A stretch of DNA of 64,000 bases from Neoactinobaculum massilliense (GTDB lineage Bacteria; Actinomycetota; Actinomycetes; Actinomycetales; Actinomycetaceae), in NCBI RefSeq assembly GCF_900604955.1, contig NZ_UWPE01000001.1:124001-188000 (forward strand), read 5' to 3'. Made by a program: the position numbers and the translations under genes. Shown here piece after piece: positions 35,546-44,962 of the stretch; position 1 is the first letter of the stretch, and each line of letters opens with the position of its first letter. Under the pieces are notes generated by a model. That model searched no databases. It had not been told where the DNA came from and saw only the letters and a list, made by a program, of their open reading frames with translations.

Positions 35546-38500
35546 ATGTGGATGACCGCCGACGTCGAGATACCTGATGAGGTTCTTCACGCCCACGAAC
35601 AGGGAAATCTCGTTTTCTTTGTGGGAGCGGGAGCATCTGTTGACGACCCATCCAATCTTCCAAGCTTTAGGAAGTTGGCGGAGATGCTCGCCCACCAGGC
35701 AGGCGTCCAGTTTCCCGATGAGTCCGCGGAAAAAGGCGGCTTGCAACTCGATCACTTCATCGGTCAGCTCGAGGCTCGTCCGCAGCGGTTTGATGCTCAC
35801 GAACAGACTTACAAACTGCTCACAAGAGCTGACTCAAGACCCAATAGTCTTCATTCTGACATCGTGCGGCTGGCGGGGAAGAGTGGCGCCTTCCGAGTTG
35901 TGACCACGAACTACGACAATCACCTTGCCACGGCGGCTCTTGAGTTGGATGTCAAGATCCCCGACAGATGGGATGCGCCGGCTCTACCCATGGGGGATGA
36001 CTTTGAAGGGCTCGTTCACCTCCACGGTTCGGTGCTACAGCCTCCTCATCACATGATTCTGACGGATAGAGATTTCGGGCGCGCCTACCTTACTGACTCA
36101 TGGGCGACGCGATTCTTGTTGCGGATGTTTGAGAGGTTCACGGTCGTGTTCATCGGATACAGCCACGATGACACGATCATGAAGTACCTTGCATCGGGCT
36201 TGCCCTCTGGTACTTCTGCGAGGCGGTATGCGTTCACGGATCAGGATTCGGACGAGAAGTGGGGCTATCTCGGGATCACGCCGATCCATTATCCCGTTGT
36301 GGACACGGAGGACGGAAGAGACTATTCAGCGTTGCCGCTTGCACTCAAGGAATGGGTGCGGCGCATGGATATGGGGCGAACTGATCACCGAGCACGTGTT
36401 GCAGACATCGTTGGTGGAGGTCGGCAACTTGCGCCAGAGGACAACGACTATCTTCGCGCACGCGTACTGACGGAAGAAGGATTTCGAGACTTCTCAGAGT
36501 TCACTGCAGAGCTTTCAGTCGATTCGAAACTTGGCTGGCTCCAGTGGATGCAGGGAATCCCCGAGTTCGAAGGATCTTTCGACCCCGAAAATGCGTCTTT
36601 GGAATCCTCCCGGCTGGGTAGTTGGTTTGCGATGAATTTCGTCGCTTCGCCTGGTCTCAATGACGCGGCGTTGGGAGTTGTGCAACGTTATGGACAATCG
36701 ATGTCTCGTAATCTCTATCGAGACGCATGTGACGCATCCTCACGCCTGGGAAGTGAAGATGCCGAGGCGGGCCGAAGGTGGCAGACGATCCTCGCAACAT
36801 CGATAAACGGTAGATCGATGATGTCTGGCATTGGGGACTTGGCTATGTATCAAAGTCGCGGCGGAGCATGCCCGCTTCCTGTTTTGCGCAGGATGGTGAG
36901 GCCACACATTGAATTGAGTGCATCGTGGCCTGGTCTTGACGGTTCTTCGCTTGCTACGCGCCCACGGGGAACGATATCTTTGGCCGTCAATGAATATCTT
37001 GCGACCCAGCAGGTTGCGTCCAATGTGAGCGACGCCGTTCCGGACGACTTGTCGCTCCTGACGGTTTTCGAAGACGCATTGCTCGAGGCATACGACTTGC
37101 TTGACGGCTACATGGGGCCAATCAACTTTGACCCGCTCGCATTTAACCGATCGGCGATCGAACCACACGGCCAGGATGACATTCGAGAACCGATTGACGC
37201 GATACTTGATGGACTTCGAGATTGCGGGCAAAAGGCCATGCAGGTGCGACCGGGACTACCCGAGCGATGGTGGGGTCTTGGGAGGCCGTTGTTCCGCCGC
37301 CTTGCACTCCATCTGATTGCGCAAGATCAAAATCGTGGCTCCGACGAAAAACTGCGGTGGGTGCTAGACCATGGCGGGTTGTATGCCATGGCGCTACAAC
37401 ACGAGACGTTCAGGGTGCTCAAGATCGCGATTCCGGGCGCGTCTCCAGCTACGAAACGACAGGTGCTTGGTATCGCTATCGCGGGACCTGCCAGTACTGG
37501 CGATGATGGGGAGCACGACCAGAGTCGGGCGTACGAGACATACAACTTGCTTGGCTGGCTCACAGACTGTGATCCTGGTTGGACTCAAGCATTGGATGCG
37601 TTCTACGAACAACAGGAGGCTCACCTGAATTTCCGAAGGAGAGAGCATCCAGATTTTAGTCATTGGATGGAGTCGGGCATTGTCGGTAGCCATCCTCCGA
37701 TGTCCGTCGAAGATTTCATTGAGATGCTCGAGAAGGGCGCTACAGAGGCGCTTGCGGCGCTCGTTGATCGCGAGTACTCAGAGCTAAGCTCCACGGAACC
37801 GAGATGGACGGACGCTCTCGACCTGGTTCGATCTGCGTCAGAGGCTCGCCCCGATCTTGCTCTCGAACTCTGGGATGCGAGCCTCGATCGAAACGACACG
37901 GGCACCAAGGGGGAGCACCTACTCAACGCGATAGCGGATGGATGGGGCCAAGCAGAACTTGGAGTGAACGGTCTACCGGTTATGAATCGGCTCTCTTCGC
38001 TACTCGACGATGCCGGTTCGGCCAATCATCTGGGCTATTTTCTGCTTCAACAAATGCGTGTACATGTCGAGTCGCTCGAATCCGAAATGCTTGCGGCTAT
38101 GCGAAAACTCGCGAACGATCTGTGGAAGGCGCAGGGCGACGCTTTCGCATACGCCCCTGAGATCGAACCTTTATCCTCGGCGCCCCTCTGGATGAACTCC
38201 TGGCCGGGCTACCTTGCTCAGTACTGGACTATCGAGATTGATCGCCGATGGAGACAAGCCGGCGACGATTGGACCGGGCTTGATGACGAGGAAAAACATG
38301 CTCTCCATGACCTGCTTAGCGGCAATGATGCTGCTCTTGACGCGACACAGCCCGCGCTTACAGGGCAACTGTATTTCTACTTCGCTGCCGACGAGGAGTT
38401 TGCGTCAGAGTATCTGCTTCCCCTATTCGATGACGAGAAGCGGCACTCGTTCGCGTGGGAACCATTCCTGCTACACGCAAGATACAGCGATCGGCTGCTA

Positions 38501-39133
38501 GAGGCCGGACTATTTGATGACTCAATAACGGAGTTCGGCAGGCTCAAGGATATCAGCGATGGCCGCTTGCGCGAAGCCTTCTACAGATTCGTGATCTCCG
38601 TCCTTACGTATTCGGATACCACCGACGCCCGCCGTGAACAGCTTCTGAACGCAGCGGTGCTCTCAGACGACGGAGCGTACGCAGCTTCATTTGCTCAAGC
38701 AGCGGTCTGGGTTCTTAGAAACCGGGGCATCGACGGAGAACTTATCTGGTCTTCCTGGCTTCGGAGATATGTTCAACGAAGGCTCGACGGAGTGCCGGGA
38801 ACACCCTCATCCGAGGAGGTCTCCAATCTTGCGGATCTCATCCCGTATCTCGGGAAATATGTTCCTGAGGCCGTTGATGCCTTCCGAGGTCACGATGCGC
38901 CCCTCACACGATCGGTGATACATGATGTTCCGGATAATGTACTAGAGTCACATCCCTCGGAAGTGGTTGATTACTTGGCGGAGAGAATTCGCAAGACTCC
39001 GCTGTCTGATCCTCTTGTAATTCACGGCATCAAGCGACTGATTAAACAGATCAGCGACAAGATCGGTCCGGGGGAGGCGCAACCTCTCACCCACGCCGCA
39101 ACTGAGATCGGATTAAGCGATTATGAATTGTAG
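35546..39133 (+). CDS. SIR2-DUF4020 protein, probable antiphage NAD-consuming effector
   Basis: The 1195-residue protein starts with a SIR2-like domain (about 1-280): FFVGAGASVDDPSNLPSFRKL with the NAD loop GAGAS at 27-31, TTNYD at 120-124 and LHGS with the catalytic-position His160. The rest is helical and ends with WSSWLRRYVQRRLDGVPGTPSSEE and following segments that resemble DUF4020. The SIR2-DUF4020 architecture is known from defence islands; related defence-associated sirtuins (DSR) deplete NAD+ on phage infection. The ATG at 35546 follows TGGAG. G+C and codon use are visibly lower and less biased than in ychF, which supports horizontal transfer. Role in this strain is inference. Confidence 0.85.
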   Translation: MWMTADVEIPDEVLHAHEQGNLVFFVGAGASVDDPSNLPSFRKLAEMLAHQAGVQFPDESAEKGGLQLDHFIGQLEARPQRFDAHEQTYKLLTRADSRPNSLHSDIVRLAGKSGAFRVVTTNYDNHLATAALELDVKIPDRWDAPALPMGDDFEGLVHLHGSVLQPPHHMILTDRDFGRAYLTDSWATRFLLRMFERFTVVFIGYSHDDTIMKYLASGLPSGTSARRYAFTDQDSDEKWGYLGITPIHYPVVDTEDGRDYSALPLALKEWVRRMDMGRTDHRARVADIVGGGRQLAPEDNDYLRARVLTEEGFRDFSEFTAELSVDSKLGWLQWMQGIPEFEGSFDPENASLESSRLGSWFAMNFVASPGLNDAALGVVQRYGQSMSRNLYRDACDASSRLGSEDAEAGRRWQTILATSINGRSMMSGIGDLAMYQSRGGACPLPVLRRMVRPHIELSASWPGLDGSSLATRPRGTISLAVNEYLATQQVASNVSDAVPDDLSLLTVFEDALLEAYDLLDGYMGPINFDPLAFNRSAIEPHGQDDIREPIDAILDGLRDCGQKAMQVRPGLPERWWGLGRPLFRRLALHLIAQDQNRGSDEKLRWVLDHGGLYAMALQHETFRVLKIAIPGASPATKRQVLGIAIAGPASTGDDGEHDQSRAYETYNLLGWLTDCDPGWTQALDAFYEQQEAHLNFRRREHPDFSHWMESGIVGSHPPMSVEDFIEMLEKGATEALAALVDREYSELSSTEPRWTDALDLVRSASEARPDLALELWDASLDRNDTGTKGEHLLNAIADGWGQAELGVNGLPVMNRLSSLLDDAGSANHLGYFLLQQMRVHVESLESEMLAAMRKLANDLWKAQGDAFAYAPEIEPLSSAPLWMNSWPGYLAQYWTIEIDRRWRQAGDDWTGLDDEEKHALHDLLSGNDAALDATQPALTGQLYFYFAADEEFASEYLLPLFDDEKRHSFAWEPFLLHARYSDRLLEAGLFDDSITEFGRLKDISDGRLREAFYRFVISVLTYSDTTDARREQLLNAAVLSDDGAYAASFAQAAVWVLRNRGIDGELIWSSWLRRYVQRRLDGVPGTPSSEEVSNLADLIPYLGKYVPEAVDAFRGHDAPLTRSVIHDVPDNVLESHPSEVVDYLAERIRKTPLSDPLVIHGIKRLIKQISDKIGPGEAQPLTHAATEIGLSDYEL

Positions 39134-39761
39134 TTGCGGTTCGGGCTCCGTTCGTTTGGTTCTCGAGGCTTACCGTGGATATCGGCCGACAGGTGCCGCG
39201 TAGATGGCGAAATCCGGGAAGAGTCTCGTAGACCTTAGACGTTTGCGAATGGCGGAATGTGGTCGAATTTAAGTTCAATGTGTGATCACCCGCCGGTACG
39301 CCCGATCGCGCTGCGGCACGAGATGTCATCACAGAGCTGGCCGTGGCTGTACTACCAGCGGCGCGGGTGTTGTCGGCGATAGCGGTGTCGACGCGCTGCC
39401 AGCTCCGTCTTAGATCGGATTCGCCGTACTCGTCAACGGGAGCATCAAGCCAATTGACCGGGGAGTGGCGGGTTCCCTTAATTACGTAGCCGTCGACCTT
39501 TGTGTTCCGCAACCCGTGATCTACGGCCGTTTGTTGAGCGTTATCGAGAAACTGCCCTCCAATTTCTTGTCTGTTCGCCACCGAGTTGTTCCCGGTGTGG
39601 CATAGAAGACCGGGGCCGCGCGGCGGTGCCGTATCCTCTGTATCGGATAATTGCTGAAACAATGTAGCTGTCGTTGATGTGCCACCGCGCGCCGCTGCAG
39701 GTGAGTCGCGGGGCAGCACTTCAGAGTTGTGCCAGGTGTCGGTTGTGCGAGAAGAGATGGG
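39134..39761. other. Intergenic region with ychF-end copy and possible gene remnant
   Basis: The first 150 bp end with the second copy of the ychF 3' end. From about 39300 to 39620 the minus strand can be read without stops (for example TKVDGYVIKGTRHSPVNWLDAP), which looks protein-like but matches no family I recognise and has no convincing start; it may be a decayed gene. The last 100 bp form the leader of the KAP gene. Confidence 0.4.
39256..39285 (+). repeat. ychF 3'-end repeat, copy 2 (att-like)
   Basis: The sequence reads NVVEFKFNV plus TGA and matches the ychF end at 22 of 30 bases, with differences mostly at third codon positions. It has the FNV ending usual for YchF. It lies 123 bp after the SIR2 gene. 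Confidence 0.65.
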
Positions 39762-41828
39762 GTGTTTGCGTTGGATAAATTCTTGCCCGACGAGCCTATT
39801 ACTAGTGCCAGAGAAGACCTTCTTGACCGAGCTGATTCGGCGCACAAATTTGCTCAATACATTCTGAGGATCAATGCTTCAAAGGGGTTGGTGGTTGGAA
39901 TCCAAGGCCCCTGGGGCCATGGAAAGACCTCGTACATGAATCTAATGAAGGAGCAGTTTCAACAGGAGAGTGTGCATGGAGTCATCGAGTTTAATCCGTG
40001 GATGTTTTCGGGTTCTGAAGACCTCGTTGGTCAATTTTTCGCTCAAATCTCCGCTTCATTTACGAGCAACAACGCAGCACATGACAGGAGAAAGCTGTTC
40101 CTTGCTCAGAACCTGCTGCGATACGCGCGAATTCTTTCGCCACTTACTAAAGTAATCTCGATTCCACTTGTCTCAGCGGGTATTGAGGTGGCTACCAACG
40201 CACTCGACGAGTCTGTCCTGAATGCAGGCAAATCGCCGAGCCTTGCTGAAGTGCGTGGGTTGATAACGGAGGACCTTGCACGGCTGGAAAAGCCCGTGGT
40301 GATTCTTGTGGACGACATTGATCGCCTCTCAACCAGCGAAATACGCGAGATATTCAAATTTGTTAGGCTGACCGGGAATTTTCCGAATTTGATATATGTC
40401 TTAGCCTTCGACCGGGAACGGGTCGAGGAGGCGCTTTCCGACGGGAACCCCGGAGGGCGAGCATACCTGGATAAGATTCTCCAGCTGAGTTATACAGTTC
40501 CCAGGGTGCCCCGCGAGCACCTCCAGAAGCAACTTCTGCAATCGCTCGAGGAAGTTACCGATGAGCGCTCTTGGAACAAAATTTTGCAGGACCCGCGGAT
40601 CTTTGACGTGTTCTGGGAGATTCTCAATCCGTTGTTCTCGAGTCTTCGAGATGTATCCAGGTTTGAACTTGCAGCCCGTCCGGTCTTCCAAACCCTCACG
40701 CGTCAGATGAATCCCCTCGATCTAGTCGTGCTCGAATCCCTCAAAATATTGCGCCCGGACCTTATGTCGCAACTAGGTCGTCTTCGCGGGGAACTCGGAG
40801 GCATGACTAACGAGCAATTTTTTTCTCGGTCTGAGACGGAAGTATGGCCGATCGGAATACGGAATATTCTCGAGAGATTCCCTGATGACCAACAATTACT
40901 CACCGCCGTCCTGGACCGCATATTTGCCGCAGCGAGAGGTCAGGGACTTTCTGGGGAGGATTCTTCGCAGCTCCTTAGAGATCGTCGTGTGGGAGCGTCC
41001 CGGTTCTTCTCCCTCTATCTCGAGGGAGTTCCGGATTCTGATTTGCGTGCATTCAGCTGTTCAAAGCAACTTTTTGTGGCGATGAACGACGCGAGTTCAT
41101 TTTCGTCCGAACTTGGCATGGTTGCGGACGATGATTTGCAGGATGTGGTGGGCGAACTACGCAATTTCAGGGCTGAGTTCTCCGTCGATACGGCGGTACC
41201 GGCATCGATTGCGATCTTGAATTCCGTTCACCGTATGCCATGGAACGGGCCGGACCGCGGGCTGCTGGGTGCGACGCGAGAGCAAACTGTTCGCGGGGTA
41301 GTGCGAGATCTTCTTGCCGCCGAATCGGAACCGTCATGCCGTCAACACATGGTCGATTCTATATGGAGGAGTCTCACGAGCTACTCCTCCAAGTTTGTCC
41401 TATGGCGCGCCATGAGCTCCTTCTATAGCTTTCAAGAGTTCTCGGAGGTCGAGGTTCTGCGTGAGCTAGCGGAGAGGCTCTGTAACGAGTTCTTGACGGA
41501 GCCTCCCGCTGACCGGGAAAGCGAGTGGGACGCTGCAAGAGTTCTTGCGTTCATCGCCACAGTGCGAGAGCCTTCGTTGCTAAGTCCGATATTGGCGAAT
41601 CCTGAAGTTTCCGCTCAAGTTCTTAATTCTGCCAGATTCATCCAGCGTCCTTGCCAGTCGGTTACACGTGAAACGGATGAGCGCACGCACCTGCAGTGGA
41701 ATTCGCTAGTAGCAGTGTTTGGGACATCCCAAGGAGTCCTAGATGCTGTGGACACGGCTGGTGATCTAATCGATGAAGAGGTTGCTCAATTAGCTCAACG
41801 AATCGCGGAATCGGAACAACTGGCCTAG
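39762..41828 (+). CDS. KAP family P-loop NTPase
   Basis: The 688-residue protein is a STAND-like KAP NTPase. The N-terminus has DEPITSAREDLLDRADSAHKFA, then Walker A GPWGHGKTSYMN (residues 49-60) and EFNPWMFSG; Walker B VVILVDDIDRLSTSEI is near residue 180, with sensor region LIYVLAFDRERVEEAL. The region around 118-145 is hydrophobic, but a true membrane insertion is unsure. The C-terminal 400 residues are helical without a known domain. KAP proteins are linked to phage exclusion, as with PifA. The GTG at 39762 follows AGAAGAG; a GTG at 39729 is possible. Codon use and lower G+C mark it as foreign. Confidence 0.85.
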   Translation: MFALDKFLPDEPITSAREDLLDRADSAHKFAQYILRINASKGLVVGIQGPWGHGKTSYMNLMKEQFQQESVHGVIEFNPWMFSGSEDLVGQFFAQISASFTSNNAAHDRRKLFLAQNLLRYARILSPLTKVISIPLVSAGIEVATNALDESVLNAGKSPSLAEVRGLITEDLARLEKPVVILVDDIDRLSTSEIREIFKFVRLTGNFPNLIYVLAFDRERVEEALSDGNPGGRAYLDKILQLSYTVPRVPREHLQKQLLQSLEEVTDERSWNKILQDPRIFDVFWEILNPLFSSLRDVSRFELAARPVFQTLTRQMNPLDLVVLESLKILRPDLMSQLGRLRGELGGMTNEQFFSRSETEVWPIGIRNILERFPDDQQLLTAVLDRIFAAARGQGLSGEDSSQLLRDRRVGASRFFSLYLEGVPDSDLRAFSCSKQLFVAMNDASSFSSELGMVADDDLQDVVGELRNFRAEFSVDTAVPASIAILNSVHRMPWNGPDRGLLGATREQTVRGVVRDLLAAESEPSCRQHMVDSIWRSLTSYSSKFVLWRAMSSFYSFQEFSEVEVLRELAERLCNEFLTEPPADRESEWDAARVLAFIATVREPSLLSPILANPEVSAQVLNSARFIQRPCQSVTRETDERTHLQWNSLVAVFGTSQGVLDAVDTAGDLIDEEVAQLAQRIAESEQLA

Positions 41829-42300
41829 TGGCTTGAGAGTTCGTGGTCATGTCAGCATGTCGACAACCGGGAACAAGATTTGTTTTCCCCACGCTGTTGA
41901 CTACTTTGATGGCGCCAGTTCACGGGACGGAATGTCTGACACTTTGAGGGCAGCGCTCTGGAAGTCAATAGAATTCGCGACGGCTTGGTCGCTTGCCTCC
42001 CGCGTATGCTCCTGAACAGCTTCGGATACGGGCTGCGCGGGCTGCCCTTTCGTGACCCTCATGCCGTCAAGAGCATGCTTCACGCCGGCTTGCAAATTTT
42101 TTTTGGCTTGCGGGGTTGTACTGGTGGCACTTCTTCCTCGTGTTCGATGTAATGAACTACTTGTATCCTTGCAATGACTTCGCTGGATATCTTAGGCGCC
42201 CAAAGGCGCGGTAGCTTATCTCCCTATCTCCGAGTTAGATGGAAGCGAACGACTAAATGTGATCAAGTTCGGGTTTGATGTGTAGCCGGGGACGTTAAAT
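41829..42300. other. Intergenic region after the KAP gene
   Basis: No gene is firmly supported. A 64-codon frame on the minus strand (42095-41901) has plausible composition but no ribosome site or known family. The stretch ends with the third, weaker ychF-end-like copy. A+T content is higher than in the core regions. Confidence 0.4.
42256..42285 (+). repeat. ychF 3'-end repeat, copy 3 (divergent)
   Basis: The sequence reads NVIKFGFDV plus TAG and matches copies 1 and 2 at 20 of 30 bases each. It lies just upstream of the small deoxyribosyltransferase-fold gene. The resemblance is weaker than for copy 2 and could be chance. Confidence 0.4.
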
Positions 42301-42618
42301 ATGAGTGCAGAAGATCAACATAATAGCGGGCCCGAAGTTGTGTGCATCTGCGGGTCCATGCGCCGATGGGACCGTATGATGCAGGTTGCCGGTGAACTCA
42401 CGCGCACTGGTGCGATTGTGCTGCTTCCGATTCCGATGGATGGCATTACTGCCGACGACGAACCGAAAGCGCAACTCGGCGAGCTTCATCTTCGGCGCAT
42501 TGATCTCGCCGATCGTATTGTTGTGATCGGGAATCGAACAGTACTTGGTCAATCGACGATGCATGAGGTTGTATATGCTCGAGCCCACGGAAAATCGGTC
42601 GACTTTGCTGCCGCCTAG
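42301..42618 (+). CDS. Small deoxyribosyltransferase-fold (DUF4406-like) protein
   Basis: The 105-residue protein has a Rossmann-like fold signature: VVCICGSMRRWDRMMQVAGEL at the N-terminus, HLRRIDLADRIVVIGN in the middle and STMHEVVYARAHGKSVDF at the end. This resembles nucleoside 2-deoxyribosyltransferase-like proteins (DUF4406), which are common in phages and islands. The Glu of STMHEVVYA lies at the catalytic position of that superfamily. GGGGA lies 9 bp before the ATG. It is the last gene of the island; whether it cleaves nucleotides is unknown. Confidence 0.65.
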   Translation: MSAEDQHNSGPEVVCICGSMRRWDRMMQVAGELTRTGAIVLLPIPMDGITADDEPKAQLGELHLRRIDLADRIVVIGNRTVLGQSTMHEVVYARAHGKSVDFAAA

Positions 42619-42975
42619 TCCACCAAGGATACGGTTCTTTGCCGTGCGGGCGTCTATCAGACTACGAATGTCGCCGCATTTAGTTGGTGCTAGTCAGAAA
42701 CATTGGAAGCCGGTTTTGGTCAGGACACTGCCGTTGCAGTTCCAGTCGGGTGGCACTCGTCATGTGCGGCGTCTCTCCAGTTATCGGAGTTGGGCGTGGG
42801 CCAGGAATATGGAGGAGTGTCGCCCTGGTAATAGAACCTGCTTGCGCGCTCTCGGGCACCGTCGGTAGCTCCGTCACAGCAAGCTAGCGCCGGTGCCGGC
42901 ACAGCGAGCCGCAGCCATACACCCTCAGCCTTATAGCCGCAGCCGTACACCCATAGCCCTATACCCCACAGAGCC
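42619..42975. other. Intergenic region with short degenerate repeats
   Basis: No gene is supported. From about 42905 to 42973 imperfect units of about 28 bp recur (AGCCGCAGCCATACACCC, AGCCGCAGCCGTACACCC, then partial ATAGCCCTATACCCC). They lie between the island and the convergent ABC permease gene. Confidence 0.5.
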
Positions 42976-43773
42976 CTATACCTGTAGGTCGCGGCGCTCG
43001 AACACGGCCACGGCCGCAGTTGTGAGGACGATTGTGAGTCCCACTGTGGTCACAATGATCCAGGCTGCCGAGGCGCCGGGCCAATTCCCGCTTCCCACCG
43101 CGCCCACAAGGTTCCCGATCCCCAGCGGGCTATACTTGGCCCCCGCCGTCCAGTTACCCCCGAGAGTGACCGCGAGATAGGTGGCGAATGCACCGAGTGC
43201 GATGGTGGCAACCCGTGGCCGGAATACCCCGAACAGCAGACCGACGGCCAGGGCAAGCGCCATCTCGAGTGCCCACAGAAGCGTCGCGCCGAACGTGCTC
43301 GCCAGCGTGCCGGCGTCGAACTCAATACGGGTGACGCCCCACGCAACGATTCCACCGGCGCTCGCGCACACCACGAGGATTACTAGTGCCGCGCTCGCCT
43401 TGCTCGCTAGGAACCCACGGCGCGAAATTCCGCGTGTAAGCACGAACGGGATATCGCCGCCCGAGAGTGCATTCGACATGTCTGCCGCGCCTACACCTAT
43501 CGTGATGAGCGTGATGATCTGAGATAGGTTCTTCACCCACTGCCCGTTCGCATCCTGCCACGACGGTTCGCCGATCTGCTGCGTGAGAGCTGCCGCCACG
43601 TCAGAGCTGGTCAGCGAAGCCATGAGCTCGGGCATGTATACGGCGGTAAGTGGGGAGGCGATGGCGAAAACGATGACCGCCGCGGCCAGCACCCATGTGC
43701 CGGGGGAGCGGAACGCTCGCTTGAGGTCATAGCGGTAGAGGGTGCGATACGCCTCCCGGGAGCTAGTGAGCAT
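42976..43773 (-). CDS. ABC-2 type permease of the PadR-linked operon
   Basis: The 265-residue protein has six predicted membrane segments, beginning with TWVLAAAVIVFAIASPLTAVYMP near residue 27, and the ABC-2 motif GGDIPFVLTRGISRRGFLASKAS near residue 120. The start at 43773 fits the family and overlaps the ATP-binding gene by 11 bp. It is the last gene of a five-gene operon headed by padR. Substrate is unknown; PadR-ABC pairs often protect from toxic compounds. Confidence 0.87.
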   Translation of the reverse strand: MLTSSREAYRTLYRYDLKRAFRSPGTWVLAAAVIVFAIASPLTAVYMPELMASLTSSDVAAALTQQIGEPSWQDANGQWVKNLSQIITLITIGVGAADMSNALSGGDIPFVLTRGISRRGFLASKASAALVILVVCASAGGIVAWGVTRIEFDAGTLASTFGATLLWALEMALALAVGLLFGVFRPRVATIALGAFATYLAVTLGGNWTAGAKYSPLGIGNLVGAVGSGNWPGASAAWIIVTTVGLTIVLTTAAVAVFERRDLQV

Positions 43774-44614
43774 TGCGCTCTCCTCTTGACATGTGTTCGT
43801 ACACGGATTGGAGGGATGAGGGTTCGACGTCGATGCGTCCCTCGATTCCGTGGGAACGGAGTAGCGCGGCGGCGTCGTCGCGTACCATGGCGACATTCGC
43901 GGGCGCGGTGCGGATGCGCACGGTCGCTTCGGCGCCATGATACGAATCAAGAACAGACTCGAGCGAACCCTCGACGAGAAGCCGGCCCTCGTGGATCATG
44001 CCGATGGTGTCGCACACCGCCTGGACATCCCCGAGTAGGTGCGAGGTGAACATGATGGTCGTGTGGCCGTGAAGATCGCGAATGAGGCTGAGGACGTCGG
44101 CGCGGCCGAGCGGATCGAGGGCACTGGTGGGTTCATCAAGAATCAGGAGCGACGGTGCCCCCACGAGGGCGGCGGCGATCCCGAGCCGTTGCTTCATGCC
44201 GCGCGAGAAGCTCCCAACTGGGCCGGGTGCGTGCGCAAGGCCAACGACGGAGAGCAGCTTGCCGGCGCGCTCGCGGGCCACCTCCACGGGAGTACCCGCC
44301 AGTTCCGCAAGAAACACGAGCGCCTCCGCCGGGCGCAACCGCGGGTTGAGATCCGGAACGTCGGGTAGGTAGGCCACACCGGGAATTGGTGTGGGTGGCA
44401 GTTTTCCACGTTCGACGCCGAGGACGGTGGCGCTACCTGAGGTGGCCGCGGCCAAGCCAAGCAGAATCCTGATCGTTGTGGTCTTGCCGGCGCCGTTTGA
44501 GCCAATGAAGCCGTAGGTTGAGCCGGTCGGGACGTGGAGATTGAGGTTCGAGACGACCGTGTGCGCCCCGTATTTTTTGGACAGTTCTTTGGTGTGGACC
44601 GCTAAATTAGCCAT
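43763..44614 (-). CDS. ABC transporter ATP-binding protein of the PadR-linked operon
   Basis: This 283-residue ATPase has Walker A GSNGAGKTT (about residues 35-43), signature GSFSRGMKQRLGIAAAL and Walker B SLLILDEPTSALDPLGR. The last 70 residues are the usual NatA-like accessory part. I placed the start at the ATG at 44614 (MANLAVHTKELSKKYG), which overlaps the preceding small membrane-protein gene by 8 bp. It pairs with the permease immediately downstream. Confidence 0.92.
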   Translation of the reverse strand: MANLAVHTKELSKKYGAHTVVSNLNLHVPTGSTYGFIGSNGAGKTTTIRILLGLAAATSGSATVLGVERGKLPPTPIPGVAYLPDVPDLNPRLRPAEALVFLAELAGTPVEVARERAGKLLSVVGLAHAPGPVGSFSRGMKQRLGIAAALVGAPSLLILDEPTSALDPLGRADVLSLIRDLHGHTTIMFTSHLLGDVQAVCDTIGMIHEGRLLVEGSLESVLDSYHGAEATVRIRTAPANVAMVRDDAAALLRSHGIEGRIDVEPSSLQSVYEHMSRGERNAH

Positions 44615-44951
44615 AGAGATCCTCCACGATCGAGTCTGAGCCCTCGGGCGGACGCCCGTGAGCGGACCGCTCGGCCTGCTTCTCCCGCGATGCGTCCCAT
44701 TCGGCGCGCCTCGCTGTGTCGCGGCGATCGCGAGCAAGGAAAAAGAAGAACACGAGCGACCCGAAGATCTCGCCTAGCACGATGATGAGGGTCCACACGA
44801 ATTTGTTTGCACCCGCGACGCGTCCGTGGGGCCAGCGGTACAGGAGCACTAGCGCCCAGACGGCGAGCGCCACCTGCACGACGACGAGCGCGCCAACGAT
44901 GATTGTGACGGGCGTGGGTAGCGCGAGGAACTGGTCAATTGAGGTATCCAT
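44607..44951 (-). CDS. Small PLDc_N-type membrane protein
   Basis: The 114-residue protein has two membrane segments (about 17-38 and 53-73) with the PLDc_N signature around KFVWTLIIVLGEIFGSLVFFFFLARD, the N-terminal module of cardiolipin-synthase-like proteins that also occurs alone. A charged C-terminal tail of 40 residues follows. It overlaps the ATPase gene and is probably an accessory membrane component of the transporter operon. The ATG follows AAGGAGACT. Confidence 0.8.
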   Translation of the reverse strand: MDTSIDQFLALPTPVTIIVGALVVVQVALAVWALVLLYRWPHGRVAGANKFVWTLIIVLGEIFGSLVFFFFLARDRRDTARRAEWDASREKQAERSAHGRPPEGSDSIVEDLYG

Positions 44952-44962
44952 GGGAGTCTCCT

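Noticed and set aside
39087-39857. A 256-codon minus-strand gene between the SIR2 and KAP genes
   Set aside because: It overlaps the ends of both flanking genes, has no ribosome site, and its composition changes along its length; only the middle looks protein-like and is listed as a possible remnant.
41901-42095. A 64-codon minus-strand gene after the KAP gene
   Set aside because: Composition is plausible but there is no ribosome site, known domain or conserved context to support it.
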